A program made the position numbers and the translations under genes. The notes below the pieces were generated by a model that saw nothing but the letters and a program-made list of their open reading frames with translations, did not search any database and was not told the origin of the DNA. Source: Cupriavidus lacunae (lineage in GTDB: Bacteria > Pseudomonadota > Gammaproteobacteria > Burkholderiales > Burkholderiaceae). From it: 64,000 nucleotides of DNA. Positions 40,323-51,532 of this stretch are shown here, in pieces. Positions within the stretch are counted from its first letter, which is position 1, and every line of letters begins with the position of its first letter. The stretch spans positions 1 to 64,000 of the forward strand of contig NZ_QKWJ01000036.1 in assembly GCF_003353055.1 (NCBI RefSeq), read 5' to 3'.

Positions 40323-41573
40323 ATGCAGCAGCAGAAACGACGTACCCTGATTGCCCTCGCCATCGTCGTGGTGCTGGGCGCCGGCGTGGCCGGTTCGATC
40401 TTGCGCCCTTGGCACAGCGGCGAAGCCCACGCCAACACGCCGCCGCCCGCGCCGGCGATCGAAGTTGCCGCGGTGGTGGGCCAGACCATCACCGAGTGGG
40501 ACGAATTCTCCGGCCGGCTGGAAGCCGTGGACCGGGTCGAGATACGCCCGCGCGTCGGCGGCACCATCGACGCCGTGCACTTCCGCGAAGGCGCGCTGGT
40601 GAAGAAGGGGGATCCGCTCTTCACCATCGACCCGCGTCCTTATGCGGCAGAAGTTGCCCGCGCCGAAGCGGACCTGGCCGCGGCGCAGGTGCGCGCCGCC
40701 CACGCCCAGAGTGAGCAGGCACGCGCCCAGCGGCTGCTGGACGACAACGCGATCTCGCGGCGCGAGTTCGACGAGCGCATCCATTCCGCGCGCGAAACCA
40801 GTGCGAACGTGCGCGGCGCCCAGGCGCAGCTGGAAACCGCCCGCCTGAACCTGGCCTACACCCGCATCACCGCGCCGGTGGCCGGGCGCGTGTCGCGCGC
40901 CGAGATCACTGTCGGCAACCTGGTGGCGCCGGGCACGACCTCGCCGGCGCTGACCACGGTGGTGTCGGTGTCGCCGGTCTATGCCAGCTTCGAGATCGAC
41001 GAGCAGAGCTACCTGCGCTACACCGCGCCGGGTGCCGGCGGTGGCCAGGCCAACCTGCCGGTCTACCTGGGCCTGGCCAACGAGGACGGCAATCCGCATG
41101 AAGGCAAGATCCAGTCGGTCGACAACCGCCTGGACCCGCGCAGCGGCACCATCCGCGTGCGGGCGGTGTTCCAGAACGAAGACGGGCGCCTGCTGCCGGG
41201 CCTGTACGCCAAGGTCAAGCTGGGCGGCGGCGCGCCGCATGCGGCGGTGCTGGTCAATGACCGCGCCGTCGGCACCGACCAGGGCAAGAAGTTCGTCCTG
41301 GTGCTCGACCGCGCCAACAAGCTGGTCTACCGCGAAGTGGAACTGGGGCCCAACCATGATGGCCTGCGCGTGATCCGCAAGGGCCTGAAGCCGGGCGAGA
41401 CCATCGTCGTCAACGGCCTGCAGCGTGTGCGCCCGGGTGACACGGTCCAGCCCAAGCCGGTGGCCATGGCCTTCCGCAGCGAGCTGGAGCCGCGCGGCGT
41501 GGCGCCCGACCGCAAGCAGGCCGCCAGCGAGAAGGCCAGTGCCGAAGGCAACGACGGCAAGCCCGTGAGCTGA
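40323..41573 (+). CDS. ceoA: RND efflux periplasmic adaptor (MexE/CeoA-like)
   Basis: A 416-residue membrane-fusion protein. N-terminal membrane anchor/leader (TLIALAIVVVLGAGVAGSI), lipoyl/biotinyl-like segments (VEIRPRVGGTIDAVHFREGALVKKGDPLFTIDPRPYAAEVARAE), a helical hairpin with coiled-coil repeats, then AGRVSRAEITVGNLV and beta-barrel domain. No lipobox Cys, so anchored by the N-terminal helix. It bridges the inner-membrane pump encoded next and the outer-membrane channel. Gene order with LysR and llpE makes it an orthologue candidate of CeoA/BpeE/MexE. Confidence 0.9.
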   Translation: MQQQKRRTLIALAIVVVLGAGVAGSILRPWHSGEAHANTPPPAPAIEVAAVVGQTITEWDEFSGRLEAVDRVEIRPRVGGTIDAVHFREGALVKKGDPLFTIDPRPYAAEVARAEADLAAAQVRAAHAQSEQARAQRLLDDNAISRREFDERIHSARETSANVRGAQAQLETARLNLAYTRITAPVAGRVSRAEITVGNLVAPGTTSPALTTVVSVSPVYASFEIDEQSYLRYTAPGAGGGQANLPVYLGLANEDGNPHEGKIQSVDNRLDPRSGTIRVRAVFQNEDGRLLPGLYAKVKLGGGAPHAAVLVNDRAVGTDQGKKFVLVLDRANKLVYREVELGPNHDGLRVIRKGLKPGETIVVNGLQRVRPGDTVQPKPVAMAFRSELEPRGVAPDRKQAASEKASAEGNDGKPVS

Positions 41574-41692
41574 TCCCCGGACCCCAGACCGCACAACCAG
41601 CCAGACAACTCCAGCGCTCCCCGTGATGTGGATGGCGCCCGCTTCGGCGGGCCGCCAGGGGACCCGCTACGCCAACGCAGGCAGAGACCAAG

Positions 41693-44877
<3,185 letters not shown>

Positions 44878-44878
<1 letters not shown>

Positions 44879-46419
44879 TGGTGATAGACATGAATGCCCC
44901 TGCATTTTCGACAACATCCTGGCTGCCTAAACTGGCGACATTGGCCGCGGCGCTAGTCCTGGCGGGCTGCTCGCTGGCCCCGACCTACAAGGTGCCGGAA
45001 ACGGCCACCGTGCCGGCCTTCAAGGAGGCCGAGGCCGCCCAAGCCGAAGGCGCGCAATGGAAGACCGCGACGCCGTCCGAAGGCCAGAATCGAGGCGACT
45101 GGTGGAAGATCTTCGGCGACGCCGAGCTGGACCGCCTGATCGACGCGGCTGGCAGCTCCAACCAGGACCTGGCGATTGCCGCTGCCCGCCTGAAGCAGGC
45201 ACGCGCCTTCACAGGCGCCACTGAGGCGGACCTCTACCCGCAGTTGAGCGTGGGCCTGGACCCGACGCGCAGCCAGCCGTCGGCGGCGTCGCAGGGTCTG
45301 CCCGACGGCACGCGGGTCTCGCCACAGACCGTGCTCAAGGCGCGCGCCTTTGCCAGCTATGAGCTGGACCTGTTCGGCCGCGTCGCATCCAGCGTCAATG
45401 CCGCCCGGGCGGACGGCGAGGCCGCGGAGGACCTGTACCGCTCGGTGCAGCTGGCGCTGCAGGCCGATGTGGCGCAGGCCTACTTCGCGCTGCGCACCCT
45501 GGACAGCGAGCGCGACCTGCTCAATGCCACCATCAAGCTGCGCGAGGATGCGCTGTCGCTGCTGAGGAAGCGCTATGACGCCGGTGAAACCACCGACCTC
45601 GATCCCGCCCGTGCCGAAGCAGAACTCGGCACCGCGCGCGCCGACCTGGCCAGCATCGAGCGCCGCCGCGCCAGCCAGGAGCATGCGCTGGCGGTGCTGA
45701 CCGGCGTGCCGCCGGCGGCGTTTTCGCTGGCGGCTCGCCCGCTGGACGCCGCGCCGATCGCGGTCCCGGCGGGGCTGCCGTCCGAACTGCTGGAGCGCCG
45801 GCCTGACATCGCCGCGGCGGAACGCCAGATGGCGGCGGCCAACGCGCGCATCGGCGTGGCCAAGGCGGCGTTCTACCCGCGCATCACGCTGTCGGGGCTG
45901 TTCGGCTTTGAATCGGGGGATCTGTCGAATCTGTTCAAGTGGTCGTCGCGCACCTGGGCACTGGGACCGCTGATCGGCTCCACCATCGCACAGACCGTGT
46001 TCGACGGCGGCCGCAACCGCGCCAACCTTGCCGGCGCCCGCGCCGCGCATGAGGAAACCGTGGCCAGCTACCGGCAGACCGTGCTGGTGGCCTTCCGCGA
46101 GGTGGAAGACAGCCTGGCGGACGTGCGCTGGCTCAGCCAGCAGGCCGGCGCGCTGGACAGCGCACTCGGCGGCGCCCGGCGCGCCGCGCGGATCTCGCGC
46201 AGCCGCTATGACGCCGGCGCGGTCGATTACCTGACGGTGATCGATGCCGACCGCACCGTGCTGCAGTCGCAGCGCGACGCCAACCAGGTGGCCGGCCTGC
46301 GCGCGGCCGCAACGGTGTCGCTGGTGCGCCGGCTGGGCGGTGGCTGGGGCCCGCTGCCGGAAACGGTGGCGGCCGCGCCGGCGCCAGCCGCGGACGCGCC
46401 AGCTTCCCAGACGCGTTAA
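44878..46419 (+). CDS. opcM: RND efflux outer-membrane lipoprotein (OprN/OpcM-like, NodT family)
   Basis: A 513-residue TolC-type channel of the NodT family: lipobox LAGC (Cys31) after the leader MNAPAFSTTSWLPKLATLAAALVLAGC; NRGDWWKIFGDAELDRLIDAAGSSNQDLAIAAARLKQAR in the first repeat and SELLERRPDIAAAERQMAAANARIGVAKAAFYPRITLSG in the middle. Two outer-membrane-efflux domains give the trimeric barrel and periplasmic tunnel. ATG 44878 overlaps the stop of the pump gene (TAATG); ATG 44890 is an alternative. Last gene of the operon; tandem repeats and a hairpin follow. Confidence 0.92.
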
Positions 46420-46464
46420 GCGGGCGGGACTGAAGCGGGCGGGACTGAAGCGGGCGGGACTGGC
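46420..46464 (+). repeat. three tandem 15-bp repeats after opcM
   Basis: GCGGGCGGGACTGAA occurs at 46420-46434, exactly again at 46435-46449, and with its last three bases changed at 46450-46464. It begins right after the TAA of the efflux operon. Not in frame with the preceding gene, so probably a replication-slippage tract. Confidence 0.85.
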
Positions 46465-46503
46465 GCGATGCTTCCCAGTCACTACACTGGAAGCATCGCG
46501 CCA
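46461..46503 (+). terminator. long stem-loop ending the efflux operon
   Basis: TGGCGCGATGCTTCC (46461-46475) pairs perfectly with 46489-46503; the stem can extend inward by CAGT/ACTG with one bulged C. It lies 42 bases past opcM. No T-run follows, so termination is plausible but not certain. Confidence 0.6.
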
Positions 46504-46552
46504 CGCGTATGGGATGCACGGGTGCCCCCCGGATGCGTCCCGTCCCGCCGCC

Positions 46553-47665
46553 ATGCTTGTTCGACACAGGAAACCGTTCTGGGGACTGATCTTCGCAGCG
46601 ATCACCGTGGGCACGCTGCTGGCGCCGCTGCCCTGGTCCGACCGCACCGCCATCCATGACGAGGTGGTGATTGCCCGCCCGCCGGCCCAGGTCTTCGACT
46701 ACGTGTCCACGCCGCTGCACTGGCCCAAATGGCAACCGGCCTCGCTCGCCGTGACGGGAGCGACCGATCATCCGCTGGGACAGGGCGAGCGGGTGACCGA
46801 GACCTTCATGCTCGCGCAGCGCGGTGGCGCGGTGGTCTGGACCGTCATCGAAAGCCAGCGGCCGCGCACGTGGTCGATCGAAGGCGTGGCCGAAGGGCGC
46901 CGGGTCGGCACCATCACCTACCGGCTCACGCCCGCCATGACGCCGTCGCTGACCCCGTCGGTCGGGCGCACGCGCATTGAGCGGGAATTCCGCTACCGGT
47001 CGCCCACGCTGCTCTTTGCGCTGATCAACCGCCTGATGCTGCGCGAACAAGTCCAGGCCGAGTCCACCGAAGCCGTGCGCCGGCTCAAGGCGCTGCTGGA
47101 GGCGCCCGCTGCCGCCATCGCCTTGCGCGGCGTGGAGATCCGGCCTAAGTTGGAGCCATCCCACAGTGCGTCCAGCGAGGCCCGTATGCCATTCCAGCTG
47201 CAATCGACCGCATTCGTCCCGGGTGGCGAGATCCCCGCACAGCACACCTGCGAAGGCGCCGATATCTCTCCGCCGCTTGCCTGGACCGGCCTGCCGTCCG
47301 GCACGGTCAGCCTGGCGCTGATCGTCGACGATCCCGATGCGCCGGACCCCGCCGCGCCGAAAATGACCTGGGTCCACTGGCTGCTCTATAACCTGCCGGC
47401 CCAGGCGGAGGCGCTGCCGGCGGATATCGGCAAGGCCGGGCTGCCCGCCGGCACGCGCAGCGGGCTGAACGACTGGCACCGCACCGGCTATGGCGGCCCA
47501 TGCCCGCCGATCGGCCGCCACCGCTATTTCTTCAAGCTGTATGCGCTGGACGTGGCGCTGCCTGACCTTGGCAAGCCCGACAAGGCGGCGCTGGAGCGCG
47601 CAATGCACGGCCACGTGGTGGCCAGCGCGGAATTGATCGGCACTTACCAGAAGCTGCAGCGGTAG
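46553..47665 (+). CDS. SRPBCC-YbhB/PEBP two-domain protein (possible fusion)
   Basis: One continuous frame of 370 residues. After a membrane-like start (KPFWGLIFAAITVGTLLAPLP) residues about 35-185 form an SRPBCC/polyketide-cyclase-like domain (VVIARPPAQVFDYVSTPLHWPKWQP; AVVWTVIESQRP). From residue 212 the sequence (MPFQLQSTAFVPGGEIPAQHTCEGADISPPLAWTGLP ... GGPCPPIGRHRYFFKLYALDVAL) is a complete YbhB/YbcL-type PEBP protein with its own Met at 47186 and a GCGAGG box ten bases before it. In most bacteria these are separate genes, so this is either a fusion, or two genes joined by loss of a stop codon. Both domains are full length. Function unknown; PEBPs bind anionic ligands. Confidence 0.7.
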   Translation: MLVRHRKPFWGLIFAAITVGTLLAPLPWSDRTAIHDEVVIARPPAQVFDYVSTPLHWPKWQPASLAVTGATDHPLGQGERVTETFMLAQRGGAVVWTVIESQRPRTWSIEGVAEGRRVGTITYRLTPAMTPSLTPSVGRTRIEREFRYRSPTLLFALINRLMLREQVQAESTEAVRRLKALLEAPAAAIALRGVEIRPKLEPSHSASSEARMPFQLQSTAFVPGGEIPAQHTCEGADISPPLAWTGLPSGTVSLALIVDDPDAPDPAAPKMTWVHWLLYNLPAQAEALPADIGKAGLPAGTRSGLNDWHRTGYGGPCPPIGRHRYFFKLYALDVALPDLGKPDKAALERAMHGHVVASAELIGTYQKLQR

Positions 47666-47688
47666 GCGAGGCTGCCGGAGGGCAAGAC

Positions 47689-48117
47689 ATGTCGCACCGA
47701 ATGCTGCGCATCGATGCCGGCGGGCTATCATGGCGGCTGGCGGCGGCGGCCCTGGTGCTGCTGGCCTGGGCCGGCCCGCTGCACGCCCAACCCCATGAGT
47801 CCGGGCCGATCACCATCGGTGGTTCGGCGCAGGTGCAGGGGCCGCTGACCGTGCATGGCAAGCTGATTGTCGCCGGCAACGTCTTTGCCAGCGGCCCGCT
47901 CACCGCGGCGTACTTCACCGGACCGGCCAGCGCGCGGGGGTTGCCATACGGCAGCGGCTATCTCAAAGTCTTCAATGGCCCGGTGACGGTGCATGGCGAC
48001 ATGGTGGTCCAGGGCGACCTGACCGTGGCCGGACCGCTGACCGTCGACGGCCCCATCGCTGCCAGCGGCGGCATCGATGCCGACGGCCCGATGCGCGAGC
48101 GCGAGTACGGCCGCTGA
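47689..48117 (+). CDS. small secreted protein with bactofilin-like GPLTV repeats
   Basis: A 142-residue protein. Signal peptide (RLAAAALVLLAWAGPLHAQ), then short repeats of the type GPLTVxGxLxVxGxVxAxGPL, e.g. VQGPLTVHGKLIVAGNVFASGPLT and GPVTVHGDMVVQGDLTVAGPLTVDGPI. Such strand-turn repeats occur in polymer-forming bactofilins and other beta-helical proteins; the presence of a leader instead of a bare cytoplasmic N-terminus sets it apart. No known family was recognised with confidence. Good ribosome site GGAGGG six bases before ATG 47689, and typical codon use. Confidence 0.6.
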   Translation: MSHRMLRIDAGGLSWRLAAAALVLLAWAGPLHAQPHESGPITIGGSAQVQGPLTVHGKLIVAGNVFASGPLTAAYFTGPASARGLPYGSGYLKVFNGPVTVHGDMVVQGDLTVAGPLTVDGPIAASGGIDADGPMREREYGR

Positions 48118-48195
48118 AGCCAAACCTGAGGCTCATTTCCCGCCTGTGCGGCACAATACCGGCTTTGCAGTTCTTGCATCGACCGGAGACATCGC

Positions 48196-48663
48196 ATGGC
48201 AAAGCAGGGCGCGCTGGGCCTGAAAGGGATCGCATTGTTCGAGGCCGCCAAGGGCCTGCTGGTGATCGTTGCCGGCCTGGGCCTGGCAGCGCTGCTGCAC
48301 CGCGACGCCCAGGCGCTGGCGGAGGCCGTCATCCAGCGCCTGCACGTCAATCCGGCCAGCCGCTATCCCACCATCTTCCTGTCGCTGCTCCAGCATCCGG
48401 GCAACGGCCGCCTGTGGGCCATCGGCGGTTCGGCGGCGGTCTATGTGCTGATGCGCTTTGCCGAAGCGTACGGGCTGTGGCGCGGCCTGGCATGGGGTAA
48501 CTGGATCGGCGTGTGGTCCGGCGGGATCTATATCCCGCTGGAACTGTACGAGGCCTTTGTCCACCCCAGCTGGCTGCATGGCGGGCTGGCGGCCGCCAAC
48601 CTGCTGGTGGTGCTCTACCTCGCGCGCGGGCTGCTGGCGAAGTCGACTACCAACGGATCATGA
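48196..48663 (+). CDS. DUF2127 membrane protein
   Basis: A 155-residue inner-membrane protein with four predicted helices: GLKGIALFEAAKGLLVIVAGLGLAALL, HPGNGRLWAIGGSAAVYVLMRFAEAYGLW, GNWIGVWSGGIYIPLELYEAF and HGGLAAANLLVVLYLARGLL. The patterns RFAEAYGLWRG and SGGIYIPLELYE are typical of DUF2127. Role unknown. ATG 48196 has GGAG ten bases ahead. Its 3' end overlaps the tail of the convergent ExeM-like gene by 49 bp. Confidence 0.85.
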   Translation: MAKQGALGLKGIALFEAAKGLLVIVAGLGLAALLHRDAQALAEAVIQRLHVNPASRYPTIFLSLLQHPGNGRLWAIGGSAAVYVLMRFAEAYGLWRGLAWGNWIGVWSGGIYIPLELYEAFVHPSWLHGGLAAANLLVVLYLARGLLAKSTTNGS

Positions 48664-50482
48664 TCTGACGAGCGATAGGGGCCGGGTGCATAGTGGGCCG
48701 CTGCTGCTGGCGCGCCCGGTGTCGGGGCGTAGGAGAAGGCCCCGGGTTCGTCGGCATTGATATGCCACGCATCACCTGCCGGGCTGCGGCGGCATCGGCA
48801 AGCGCGTGGTCGAGATACCCGGCCTGGCCGTTGTAGACGTAGCTGTAGGCCTGCCCTCCGGCAAACTGCGCGACCATGTCGGCATAGCCGCGGCGCGCCA
48901 GCACGCGCACGGGGTCTTCCATCGCGTAGCTGTTCAGGTCGCCGATCACGAGCACGGCTGCGCCGGTTACCCCGGTCGGCGTGGTCCCCAGCCACTCGGC
49001 CAGTGCCTCGGCCGCCTGCACGCGCGCGGGATTCCAGCAACCCTGGCCATCGCCCTGATCGGCCTGTGCGCCGGCCGCTTCCATACAGTTCTTGGACTTG
49101 AAATGGTTCACCACGACCGTGACCGGCGTGCCGCCGGCCATTGCGCGGAAGGTGCCGGCCAGCGGCTGGCGGCTGCGCTCGCCCAGCCATGTGGTGGCCG
49201 CGCGGCCGGCGGGTATGGCGGTGCTGGCGTTGTACAGCAGCCCGACCGCGATGGCATCCCTGCCAAGGGCCGGCGTGCCGGGATCGAGCACGCGCCAGCC
49301 TGGCCCGAGCCGTGACGCCAGCTGGCGAATCGCGCTGTACTGGCCGTAGCCGTTGTTTTCCACCTCCATCACGCCGATCACGTCCGCGTCTAGTCCATAC
49401 AGCGCGGCGGCCAGCTTGGATTCCTGGCGCGCCAGCGCGTCAGCGTTCTGCGCGCCTCGGTTGGCGGGAGCCCCGAAGCCGCCACCCTGGCCGTCACCAT
49501 TGAAGTAGTTCTGCAGATTGAAGGCGGCCACGCGCAGCGTGGTGGCCGGATGGCGCGGCGGCGCACCGCGGCGTGGATTGGTGGCCTGGAACACCGGCGC
49601 ACCCGCACCGGGCACCGGCTGCAGGCGCCACTGTCCGTGCCGTTTTTCCAGCACCCCTTGCACGCCGGTGACCGTGTCGCCTGCACGTACCGGATGGTCC
49701 GCAGCCAGCTGCGGGGGCGGGTAGGGCACTACGGCGGGATACTGGCGCGTGGAGCCATCATCGAGCAGCAGCCGGTTGCGCGCATTGGCGGCGGTGGCTT
49801 GCAGCGCGGTTGTGCCGGGCATGGCCATTTGCGTGGGCGCGATGGGGCGCCCCTCGCTCAGCGTTAGCGTGCCATAGCGGCCCAGCTCATGCGTATCGGC
49901 GACCGTCAGCGTCTGCGGCAGGCGCAGCAGCATGCCTTCACGCGCGGCCAGGTCGGATTCGCCGACGACCGGCAATGTCAGCGACTGGGGCGTCACCGTC
50001 ATGCCGCGCGCGCAGACCGCCAGCGCGCCTGACAGTACCAGCTGCGTTTGCCCGAATTTCTCTTCGACCCTTCCGGATACGCGCACCATGTCGCCGGCGC
50101 GTGCCGTTGTGCGCGGAGCGTAGACGAACAGGCCTTCGGAGACGCCGGGCCGGTGCAGGCGCTGCGCGTCCGCGGTCTGCAGGAAGCCGCGCAGCCCGCC
50201 GTCGCCGCTGAAATCCGCGGTGACGATTGCCTCGACCTCCACCACGCGGCCGGCGAGCGGCGATGCCGCGGCGTCGCCCTGGATCTCGGCGATCGGTGTC
50301 GCGGGCGTGCCGCATGGCTGCGATGCAGCACGCGCGGCTGGCAGGCAGGTCAAGGCGAGGGCCGGGAAAATGGCTCGGGCAAGGTGGCGCTTAGGCAGGG
50401 CAATCGCATGGCGTGGTCGGCAGGTAGTGGCAGGGTGGACGATGCTAACCCCCGCGTGTAACGGAATGCTTGCAGCCGGCAT
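48615..50482 (-). pseudogene. ExeM/NucH-type extracellular endonuclease, frameshifted near the 3' end
   Basis: The long frame gives a leader (HLARAIFPALALTCLPAARA), an OB-fold domain (VVEVEAIVTADFSGDGGLRGFLQTADAQ) and an endonuclease/exonuclease/phosphatase domain (LRVAAFNLQNYFN; DADVIGVMEVENNGYGQYSAIRQLA; VVVNHFKSKNCMEAAGAQADQGDGQGCWNPARVQAAEALAEWL; VIGDLNSYAMEDPV; YVYNGQAGYLDHAL), the ExeM/NucH layout. After GYLDHALADAAAARQV the frame is lost at about 48766; the next frame supplies WHINADEPGAFSYAP ... YRSSDHDPLVVDF and stops at 48615, the conserved end with catalytic His/Asp. One missing base accounts for it. Sequencing error or recent mutation. Start uncertain (ATG 50482 chosen; 50533 possible). 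Confidence 0.75.
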
Positions 50483-50555
50483 GTGGCGCCGCGATCGTGC
50501 TAAGGTAGCAGACACCCGCCGGTGCGCCGGCATCTACTCCATTGGTAAAACCGCC

Positions 50556-50846
50556 ATGATCAAGGAAATCGCACAAATCACCATCAAGCCCGGCATGGAC
50601 AAGCAGTTCGAGCAGGGCGTGAGCCAGGCCACGCCGCTGTTCCTGCGCTCGCGCGGCTGCCACGGCGTACAGCTGTTCCGCTCGATCGAGCAGCCGGAAC
50701 ACTACACGCTGGTGGTCGAATGGGAGACCGTGGAAGACCATATGGTCCATTTCCGCGAATCGGCCGAGTTCGAGCAATGGCGCGGCCTGGTTGGCGAGAC
50801 CTTTGCCGCCCCGCCGAATGTGCATCACGTGGCCAAGGTCCTGTAA
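50556..50846 (+). CDS. antibiotic biosynthesis monooxygenase (ABM) domain protein
   Basis: A 96-residue dimeric alpha-beta barrel protein: IKEIAQITIKPGMDKQFEQGVSQATPLFLRSRGCHGVQLFRSIEQPEHYTLVVEWETVEDHMVHFRESAEFEQWRGLVGE is one ABM domain. Family members are cofactor-less oxygenases, heme degraders or small-molecule binders; substrate not predictable. The frame is open far upstream, but ATG 50556 matches the family start. It precedes the pssA gene by nine bases, so the two are probably co-transcribed. Confidence 0.85.
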   Translation: MIKEIAQITIKPGMDKQFEQGVSQATPLFLRSRGCHGVQLFRSIEQPEHYTLVVEWETVEDHMVHFRESAEFEQWRGLVGETFAAPPNVHHVAKVL

Positions 50847-50855
50847 GCGCGCGCC

Positions 50856-51494
50856 ATGAGCACCCGGCCGGAACGTCCCCGCCATTTCTCGATGCTGCGT
50901 GAACTGCAGCTGGCCGATGTCTTCACGCTGGGCAACGCGGCCTGCGGCATGGGGTCGGTGTTCTTCGCCATGTTCTTCGTGGCCGACCAGCAGCTGTCGC
51001 ATTTCTTCACGGCGGCGGCGCTGGCGCCGCTGGCCTTTATCTTCGATGTGCTCGACGGCCGCATCGCGCGCTGGCGTCATGCGCATTCCGCGCTCGGGCG
51101 CGAGCTGGATTCGCTGGCCGACGTGATCTCGTTCGGCGTCGGGCCGGCCACGCTGGCCTTCGCCGCCGGCATGCGCGGCGGCTGGGACCTGGCCGTGCTG
51201 ATCTACTTCGTCTGCTGCGGCGTCAGCCGGCTGGCACGCTTCAACGTCACCGCCGAATCGCTGGCGGAGGGCAGCGACAGCGGCAAGGTGGCCTACTTCG
51301 AAGGCACGCCGATCCCGACCAGTGTGCTGCTGACCGCAGTGCTGGCATGGTGTGCGTGGCAGGGCCAGCTTGGCGGCGAATTGCCGGGCGGCGCGTGGGT
51401 GCTGGGCCCGGCGGTGCTGCATCCGCTGGTGCTGCTGTTCGCGCTGTCGGGCACGCTGATGGTCAGCAAGACGCTGCGCATCCCGAAGTTCTGA
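50856..51494 (+). CDS. pssA: CDP-diacylglycerol-serine O-phosphatidyltransferase
   Basis: A 212-residue inner-membrane CDP-alcohol phosphatidyltransferase. The catalytic pattern D-x2-D-G-x2-A-R-x8-G-x3-D-x3-D fits exactly at Asp64, Asp67-Gly68, Ala71-Arg72, Gly81, Asp85 and Asp89. Six hydrophobic helices; FVCCGVSRLARFN and the YFEGTPIPTSV segment are features of PssA of the Bacillus/alpha-beta-proteobacterial type, distinct from the PLD-type enzyme of E. coli. It makes phosphatidylserine, precursor of phosphatidylethanolamine. Proline-substituted phosphatidylserine decarboxylase is not in the window. Genes for phosphatidylcholine synthase are similar, so the serine assignment is likely but not proven. 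Confidence 0.85.
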   Translation: MSTRPERPRHFSMLRELQLADVFTLGNAACGMGSVFFAMFFVADQQLSHFFTAAALAPLAFIFDVLDGRIARWRHAHSALGRELDSLADVISFGVGPATLAFAAGMRGGWDLAVLIYFVCCGVSRLARFNVTAESLAEGSDSGKVAYFEGTPIPTSVLLTAVLAWCAWQGQLGGELPGGAWVLGPAVLHPLVLLFALSGTLMVSKTLRIPKF

Positions 51495-51532
51495 CCGGCC
51501 GGTGCCGCGCGCGCCGGCTCGGTGCCGCGACG

